Below, in pieces: positions 57,401-64,000 of a stretch of 64,000 nucleotides of DNA. The notes under the pieces were generated by a model. The model saw only the letters and a program-made list of their open reading frames with translations. It did not search any database and was not told the origin of the DNA. The DNA is taken from positions 104,530,434-104,594,433 of the forward strand of contig NC_088795.1 in NCBI RefSeq assembly GCF_011386835.1. Reading direction: 5' to 3'. Every line of letters begins with the position of its first letter. Positions within the stretch are counted from its first letter, which is position 1. The position numbers were made by a program, and so were the translations under genes. Source of the stretch: Chrysemys picta bellii (Eukaryota > Chordata > Testudines > Emydidae).

Positions 57401-58913
57401 TATCTTCTGCAGTGACTCTACCCCAGCCCTCCAAATATCTGGTTTTCCTCGACAGATTTAAAGAAACAGAAACTATATCCCATTTCTTCCAACATCAAGA
57501 TCTCATCCTGCCTTTTCCCACAAGCATAATGAGGTGCCGTACATGAGGAAGCTCCTACCTATGCCGACTATATTGAACCATCCACCTAATCAGTGCCCTT
57601 ATACCAGCTGTGGAGCAACCTGCCAAATTAATGTGGCTGATTTACTTTGATTCTCAATGTCGCAAGCTGGACTACATTTGGGAAAATCAGTGTCCCAGAC
57701 TACTACAAGAGAACTTTGGGATAGGGTATGGTCCATGGGCAGGGGACAGGGAAGAGCAGAAGGAAAGAGTGTTAGCAAAACTGCAAGAAGCAACATTTTA
57801 AGTTTTTACTTATATTTACTTATATTTACTTATATTTAACTATACGGTTAAACTGAAAACCCTGAAGCATCTTTATTCAAAATACTTCAGCTTTGATTAA
57901 AAAATATTTTAAATGCTAAAAATATTCATTGTTTCTTTATAAAAGTTAATAAACATATTTTCCCATGCATTTTTCTGGGCCATATACTTCTCTTATTTCA
58001 TTAATTGGCTAAAAAAGCTGCACAACCAATTAGTCTCTGTATCACATATAGCATCTGTAAAATGAACATTATTGTACCAGACTTACCGAAATCTGCTTTG
58101 AATTTGGGCAGTGAGATTGTAGGTTAATACAATTAAATTTCAAACCAGCACTTACTGTACTTATTGTATACACCAAGATACAAAAGAGCATCAATCACTG
58201 AAGGAAATTTTCTGTCATTTTGAAGAATGAAAAATGATTCCATGTTAGTCACCAAACACTACTATTCATTTTCTTTACAGAATTTTTGGGCTCCTTTGTC
58301 TGCTTCCATTTCTAGACAGTTGTTCTCTCCGGAAACACAGTATGTAAATGGGTACAGCTATGAAGACATTTTGGGCTTTCCTCAGGAAACAAAATGTGAT
58401 GCATCAAAAATAGGGAACTGACATGTTAATCACACTGTCCTCCCAGGGCCCATTCTTGTGATGTGCTGTGTGTTTCCTGGAGGATGGTGAAATAAATGGG
58501 AGTTGAGCACTTTCATGACCTCCCAGTAGGAATTTAGCACTATCTCATAGGATCAAGCCATAGGGACCTCTTTGAAACCAGCAAAAGAGCCCCCATAGTC
58601 AAATGTTAAGTGTCTTGGTTAAGGATTCACTATCTCTTCCCAGCCTTTCCAATAAAATCTGAGAAAGCTCCCAGTTCAAATCCCTGAGATCCTGAGTTAA
58701 TCCTTCGCCAAAACTAGAGACTATCCATCCATATGGAGCACATTGTAGAATCTCTGTATCTGTTTGGTGGATCGGGGCCTATTTTTGAAGACAGTTTAGT
58801 CTTTACTATGAACCAAGTGACTCTCCATCAAATTAGTCCAGTATTTTTCTCTCCAAGATTGCCATAAGCAGATACATTCTGCCCCATTCTATAATGCAAT
58901 TATTTTCTAGAAA
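57401..58913. other. No gene recognised; small tandem repeat
   Basis: Three and a half copies of TTACTTATAT lie at about 57805-57839. Nothing else is supported. Confidence 0.45.
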
Positions 58914-58939
58914 CTTATTTCATATATATATGAAATAAG
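58914..58939. repeat. Perfect 26-bp palindrome
   Basis: CTTATTTCATATA is followed directly by its complement, with no spacer. AT-rich palindromes can extrude cruciforms. No further context is known. Confidence 0.85.
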
Positions 58940-59234
58940 GTGTATATGTATTATGAATCAGGAATTTCACATATTTCTCTTAAGTGTCTTTACAGCTCTG
59001 TGAATTTCATTAACACTGAATTCACCAGAATCATTTTGTGCCGTGTAAGCAGGGTTTAAATGAATTCTCCCGACAGCTAGTTGGGGAGGGGAAGAGACTT
59101 CAAGAACAAACTGTATTTACATGAACACACCTATTCTGTGTAGGTTTGCAGCAGACAGAAGCTGTGTGCCTCCAAGTGATCAGCTTTGGCTTGTGTTGGG
59201 TTACAAATCACTTTAGTACTGAATGCAGGGGTAG

Positions 59235-59940
59235 TGTAATGATGTGTGGCAGGGGGACGACTCACCGCCGCGGCGCCTCCTGCTAGTCATCCTGGGAATT
59301 AGCTCTCCAGCTCTGGAGCACCCTCTGCTGGCTGATGTCCCGCCTGCCTTAGGCCCCCGTGTCCCTCCCAGACCCTGGTGCCCCTTCCCTCAGGGTTCTG
59401 CCCTCTGCAGTAATCCACACTGTCTCTGGGTCCCCCCTTCCAGGGGAACCCTCTATCCCACCTTGCCTCAGTGGCTACTGCCAGTCATCATCTAGCCCCT
59501 GTTCACTAGGGCTGACTGCAGTCCATAAACCACTCATCATCAGCAAGGGGGGGTTAGAACCTGCTGCCTTTGCCTATCTGTGGGCTGCCCCTCTGCAGCC
59601 CCAGTACCGTTTTGTAGGCCCTTTTGCAGGCCTGCAGCCTGAGGTTTTATCAGGCTGAGCTCCCCAGCTCCCTCTGCCCTTCTCCAGTACTGCTCCACCT
59701 CAGGTACCCTTCCCAGCTCCCAGGCAGCTAGGTCCTACTCTCTCAGCGGCCAGAGAGAGAGAGAGAATGTCTCTCTTTCTTCTGAACCACAGACTTCTTA
59801 TAAGGGCCAGCTGGGCCCTGATTAAGCTGACCACAGCAATGGCTGCTTTCCCAATCAGCCTAGCTTTCCCCCACTGCATCCCTCTCCAGGGCTGCTTTAT
59901 CCCCTTCAGGCAGGAGCGGGGTGACTACCCCACTGCATGT
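59235..59940. repeat. GC-rich interspersed repeat, LTR-like, class uncertain
   Basis: This is a sharp rise in GC against AT-rich flanks. It is non-coding and holds a short (GA)n run at 59753-59765. I recall very similar text as a recurrent turtle repeat, but there is no second copy here and I found no target duplication. Confidence 0.45.
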
Positions 59941-60289
59941 TGTTATAAACATTGTTGTCTTTATTGTATGAGTAAAGAGGAGCAGAACTGTGCTTAACCT
60001 GCCCCAAATGAGGATGTCATCCTCAGCAGAAACAATCTCATTAAGCCAGGGGCTCGAATGCCAGACCCCTGTGAAAGTAAAAGGGGTGGGGACAGGTGTT
60101 CCAGCCAGGCAGTATGGACTTTCCTTAAGGGTCCTCAGTCTTGTTTAACCTGTTCCTCCCCACTGTTCAAAGATAGAGCTAAATAGGCTCTATTAGGAGT
60201 GTTTTGTTATCTTAAATGGTTTACTAAGAGCTGAAATCACTTGTGGTGGGACAGCATTTCTGCCCAGTCTGCAAGGAGCTGACAGTCAC
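59941..60289. other. No gene recognised
   Basis: No supported feature. Confidence 0.4.
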
Positions 60290-60679
60290 TAAGGGTATGT
60301 CTACACTACAAAATTAGGTCGAATTTATAGAAGCCGGTTTTATAGATATTGGTTTTATACAGTGGATTGTGTGTGTCCCCACATAAAATGCTCTAAGTGC
60401 ATGAAGCCAGAGGACCGCCTCCACAGTACCGAGGCTAGCGTCGACTTCCGGAGCGTTGCACTGTGGGTAGCTATCCTACAGTTCCCACAGTCTCCGCCGC
60501 CCATTGGAATTCTAGGTTGAGATCCCAATGCCTGATGATGCAAAACAGTGTCGTGAGGGGTTCGGGGTACATATTGTCAGGCCCCTCCCCCTCCGTCAGA
60601 GCAACGGCAGACAATCAATTCTCGCCTTTTTACCTGGGTTACCTGTGCAGACAACATACCACGGCAAGCATGGAGCCCG

Positions 60680-60699
60680 CTCAGCTCAGCTCAGCTCAG
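60680..60699 (+). repeat. TCAGC pentamer repeat, four units
   Basis: Four successive TCAGC units lie in the leader of the Harbinger element, shortly before the 100-bp duplication. Confidence 0.85.
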
Positions 60700-60715
60700 C
60701 GTCACCATATGTCAT

Positions 60716-60910
60716 CTGGGTGCTGGCAGACGTGGTACTGCATTGCTAAACAGCAGCAGCTAATTGCCTTTTGGCAGTCGACGGTGCAATATGACTGGTA
60801 GCCTTCATTGGCTAGCTGGGTGCTGGCAGACGTGGGGCTGCATTGCTACACAGCAGCAGCCACTTGCCTTTTGGCAGTAGATGGTGTATTATGACTGGTA
60901 TCCATCGTCG
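60716..60910 (+). repeat. 100-bp tandem duplication in the Harbinger leader
   Basis: Two adjacent copies with a period of exactly 100 bp: GGGTGCTGGCAGACGTGG at 60718 and again at 60818, each followed by CAGCAGCAGC and CTTGCCTTTTGGCAG-type text. They differ at a modest number of sites, so the duplication is not brand new. Confidence 0.9.
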
Positions 60911-61364
60911 TCATACTCCAGTTCAATCATAGGCACCTGGGCAGGCATGCTTTGTCTCCTGGAGACTCAGTCCTGCCGGCAGTCCTATTGAACCGTCTTG
61001 ACGATGATGGCTAGCATTCGTAGTACAGTATCTTCTGCCAAGCACCCAGAAGATGCCGAGGGCTATCAGTCATGCTGCACCGTCTGCTGCCAGCTTAAGT
61101 TGTAAAAAGTAGATGGACCAGATTTGTTCTGTATTCATTTGCTTCCCTCTCCCTCCGTGAAATCAACGGCCTGCTAAACCCACGGTTTTGAGTTCAATCT
61201 TTGGGGGGGCCATTCTGTGTGACAGTTGTTTGTGTTTCTCCCTGATGCACAGCCACCTTTGTTGATTTTAATTCCCTGTACCTGTACGCCATGTCGTCAG
61301 TCGCCCCTCCCTCCCTCGTCAGTTTCGCGCCTTTTTTCAGACCAGACGCCATAGCACTGGGATC

Positions 61365-62598
61365 ATGGAGCCCGCTCAGATCACCGCGGCAATTATGAGC
61401 ACTATCTACACCATGCACATTGTCCTGGAATATATGCAGAGCCAAGAAATGCAAAGCAAAACCAGGACCAGCCGATTAGGCGATTGCAGCACGGCAACGA
61501 GAGTGATGAGGAAATTGACATGGACACAGCCCTCACACAAGGTACGGGCCCCAGCAATGTGCAAATCATGGTGTTACTGGGGCAGGTTCATGCCGTGGAA
61601 TGCAGATTCTGGGCCCAGGAAACAAGCACAGACTGGTGGAATTGCATTGTGTTGCAGGTCTGGGATGATTCCCACTGGCTGCGAAACTTTCACATGCGTA
61701 AGGGCACTTTCATGGAACTTTGTGACTTGCTTTCCCCTGCCCTGACGCGCCAGAATACCAGGATGAGAGCAGCCCTCACAGTTGAGAAGCGAGTGGTGAT
61801 AGCCCTGTGGAAGCTTGCAATGCCAGACAGCTACCGGTCAGTCGGGAATCAATTTGGAGTGGGCAAGTCGACTGTGGGGGCTGCTGTGATCCAAGTTGCC
61901 AGGGCAAAGACCTGCTGATATCAAGGGTAGTGACTCTGGGAAACGTGCAGGCCATAGTGGATGGCTTTGCTGCAATGGAATTCCCAAACTGTGGTGGGGC
62001 GATAGACAGAACCCATATCCCTATCTTGGCACCGGAGCACGAAGCCACCGAGTACATAAACCGCAAGGGGTACTTTTCAATGCTGCTGCAAGCCCTGGTG
62101 GATCACAAGGGACGTTTCACCAACATCAAAGTGGGATGGCCAGGAAAGGTACATGATGCTCGCGTCTTCAGGCACTCTGGTCTGTTTCGAAAGCTGGAGG
62201 AAGGGACTTTCTTCCCAGACCTGAAAATAACCATTGGGGATGTTGAAATGTCTATCATGATCCTTGGGGACCCAGCCTACCCCTTAATGCCATGGCTCAT
62301 GAAGCCGTACACAGGCAGCCTGGACAGTAGTCAGGACCTGTTCAACTACAGGCTGAGCAAGTGCCGAATGGTGGTGGAATGTGCATTTGGACATTTAAAA
62401 GCGTGCTGGCGCAGCTTACTGACTCGCTCAGACCTCAGCGAAAAGAATATCCCCATTGTTATTGCTGCTTGCTGTGCACTCCACAATATCTGTGAGAGTA
62501 AGGGGGAGACATTTATGGCGGGGTGGGAGGTTGAGGCAAATCGCCTGGCTGCTGATTACGCACAGCCAGACACCAGGGCAGTTAGAAGAGCACAGTAG
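61365..62598 (+). pseudogene. Harbinger (HARBI1-like) transposase with two frameshifts
   Basis: The gene reads from ATG at 61365 (MEPAQITAAIMS), changes frame between about 61455 and 61490, continues in the frame of 61484-61918 (VEKRVVIALWKLA, SVGNQFGVGKSTVG), and changes frame again near 61910 into the frame ending at 62598. The first long part holds the helix-turn-helix-like region; the last holds the DDE nuclease: D in GAIDRTHIPI (about 62005), D in GDPAYPL (about 62270) and E in ECAFGHLK (about 62378). Total length, about 410 codons, is normal for the family. The glycine after the first Asp is Arg here. The frameshifts should block a full product, though sequencing error cannot be excluded. 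Host HARBI1 descends from this family, but the context here is a transposon. Confidence 0.85.
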
Positions 62599-62783
62599 GG
62601 CGCGGTGCGCATCAGAGAAGCTTTGAAAACGAGTTTTGTGACTGGCCAGGCTATGATGTGAAACTTCTGTTTGTTTCTCCTTGATGAACCCTCTGCCCCA
62701 CCCCCCCACCCGGTTCACTCTACTTCCCTGTAAACCAACCACCCCACCCTCCCCTCCCACCTTCGAGCACCTCTTGCAGAGGC

Positions 62784-62789
62784 AATAAA
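62784..62789 (+). terminator. Poly(A) signal of the Harbinger transposase
   Basis: AATAAA lies 186 bp after the transposase stop. The partner gene's signal on the other strand is only 28 bp further on. Confidence 0.7.
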
Positions 62790-62817
62790 GTCATTGTTAC
62801 TTCACATTCATGCATTC

Positions 62818-62823
62818 TTTATT
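62818..62823 (-). terminator. Poly(A) signal of the convergent Harbinger gene
   Basis: TTTATT on the + strand reads AATAAA on the minus strand, about 110 bp beyond the end of the minus-strand reading frame. Confidence 0.55.
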
Positions 62824-62928
62824 AATTCATCACACAATTGCCAAGGTAGCCCAAGAGGGGTGGGGGAGGAGGGAAGGAGAAAGACACACTGCAGTTTAAA
62901 ACTTTAAAACTTTAACACTTATTGAAGG

Positions 62929-63414
62929 TCAGCCTTCCGATGCTTGGGCAATCATCTGGGGTGGAGTGACTGGGAGGCCGGAGGCCCCCCTATTGTGTTC
63001 TTGGGCATCTGGGTGAGGAGGCAATGGGACTTGGGGAGGAGGGCTGTTGATTACACAGGGGCTGTAGTGGTGGTCTCTGCTCCTGTTGCCTTTCCTGCAG
63101 CTCAACCATACGCTGGAGCATATCAGTTTGATGCTCCAGCAGCCGGAGCATCGACTCTTGCCTTCTGTCTGCAAGCTGACACCACCTATCATCTTCAGCC
63201 CGCCACTTGCTCTGTTCATCCCGCTATTCAGCCCGCCACCTCTCCTCTCATTTATATTGTGCTTTTCTGTAGCCTGACATTGACTGCCTCCACACATTCT
63301 GCTGTGCTCTTTCAGGGTGGGAGGACATCTGGAGCTCCTTGATCATATCATCCCGAGTCCGCCGTTTTCTCCTTCTAATCTTTGCTAGCCTCTGCGAAGG
63401 AGAAACATTTGCAG
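62929..63414 (-). pseudogene. Last exon of the Harbinger Myb-like partner gene, broken
   Basis: A polypyrimidine tract and CCACCAG on the minus strand form a 3' splice site; the exon would begin at 63414. It reads ANVSPSQRLAKIRRRKRRTR then DDMIKEL, a basic nuclear-localisation-like stretch, and SSHPERAQQNVWRQSMSGYRKAQYK, ending in TGA at 63248-63250. The later part continues only in a shifted frame to 62929. In intact elements this gene makes the Myb/SANT DNA-binding partner that helps bring transposase to the ends. The Myb domain itself should lie in upstream exons to the right, largely outside the window. Confidence 0.65.
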
Positions 63415-64000
63415 CTGGTGGAGGACAAGGAAGAGATGGTTAAAAAAGACACATTTTAGAGAACAATGGGTACACTCTTTCACGTTAAATTTTGCTGTTC
63501 ACATTACACAGCACATGTGCTTTCGTTACAAGGTCGTATTTTTCCTCTTATATTTAGGGCCTGCCGGTTTGGTGTGAGAGATCACTCACGCGGTGCCAGG
63601 CAACAGAATTCGGCTTGCAGGCAGCCATGGTAAGCCACAGCCTTTTGGCTTTTTTAACCCTCATAACATGTGGGAATGGCTTCAAACAGTAGCACCCTCA
63701 TTTCCCATACCAAGCACCCGTTGGGTTGGCCATTTAAAATGGGTTTGCAACGTAAAAGGAGGGGCTGGGGTTTCCGGGTTAACATGCAGCACAAACCCAA
63801 CTACCCTCCCCACACACACACATACCCAATTCTCTGGGATGATCCCTTCACCCCTCCCCCCCCCGCCCCCCGCGTGGCTTACAGCGGGGAACATTTCTGT
63901 TCAGCCGAGCAGGAACGGGCACCTCTGAATGCCCCCTTAATAAAATCACCCCATTTCAACCAGGTGACTGTGAATGATATCACTCTCCTGAGGATAACAA
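63415..64000 (-). other. Probable intron of the Harbinger partner gene
   Basis: No open frame with a Myb signature is visible. There are simple runs at 63805-63825 (CA-rich) and 63850-63875 (C-rich). The position right of the splice acceptor suggests intron within the same transposon. Confidence 0.4.

Larger units (their letters stand above)
60290..64000 (+). mobile_element. PIF/Harbinger transposon, truncated by the window end
   Basis: TAA at 60290-60292 fits the TWA target site of Harbinger elements, and the element begins GGGTATGTCTACACTACAAA. It contains a frameshifted transposase gene on the + strand (61365-62598). A second, convergent minus-strand gene ends near 62929 and has an exon up to 63414. 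This two-gene layout, a DDE nuclease plus a Myb-like partner, is typical of PIF/Harbinger. The right end is beyond 64000. Confidence 0.85.

Noticed and set aside
61807..62598. Host HARBI1 gene
   Set aside because: DDE residues fit HARBI1-like proteins, but the terminal GGGTATGTCTACAC, TAA target site, partner gene and frameshifts mark a transposon copy.

Overview
This is vertebrate nuclear DNA, most likely from a turtle. It is AT-rich and full of short diverged repeats. It carries many CR1 LINE pieces, a MIR-type SINE, hAT and PIF/Harbinger DNA transposons, a Penelope-like element with a GIY-YIG endonuclease, and LTRs. The turtle call rests on this mix and on several repeats I recall as common in turtle genomes; it is inference. 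I see no host gene, no tRNA or rRNA gene and no CRISPR array. The window reads as intergenic or deep intronic sequence, and every recognisable coding stretch belongs to a mobile element.

Layout. 1-5.7 kb: unremarkable DNA with two short non-autonomous transposons (745-866, 2011-2318). 5.7-8.4 kb: a Penelope-like 3' tail, then a 2.5 kb DNA transposon (5869-8380) with an uninterrupted 560-codon gene, imperfect terminal inverted repeats starting CACTG, and a TTA target duplication. 8.5-17 kb: old repeats and a long (TA)n tract. 17-24 kb: an LTR candidate (17285-17980), a CR1 copy (18.5-19.8 kb), a solo LTR with a perfect 5-bp target duplication (21354-22511) and CR1 scraps. 25-31 kb: a second (TA)n tract, a 1.5 kb CR1 on the minus strand, a MIR and a decayed non-CR1 reverse transcriptase. 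31-34 kb: an LTR-like repeat with an internal 50-bp tandem array, then a Penelope-like fragment with an open 318-codon frame. 37.8-40.2 kb: a hAT transposase remnant split by a second DNA transposon, a Penelope tail hairpin, and a hAT MITE. 41.6-43.3 kb: remnant of a retroelement carrying an SGNH-hydrolase-like domain. 45-57 kb: MITEs, a GC-rich transposon, CR1 pieces and a low-complexity repeat split by a CR1. 59.2-64 kb: a GC-rich repeat and a large PIF/Harbinger element with two convergent genes, running off the window end.

The genes do not form a host pathway. The best candidate for something new is the 5869-8380 transposon: its gene is intact, its superfamily is unclear to me, and five stress-response-like 9-mers sit in 100 bp between a TATA-like box and the start codon. 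Boundaries and target duplications were found by eye, and family names are recognition without database support.
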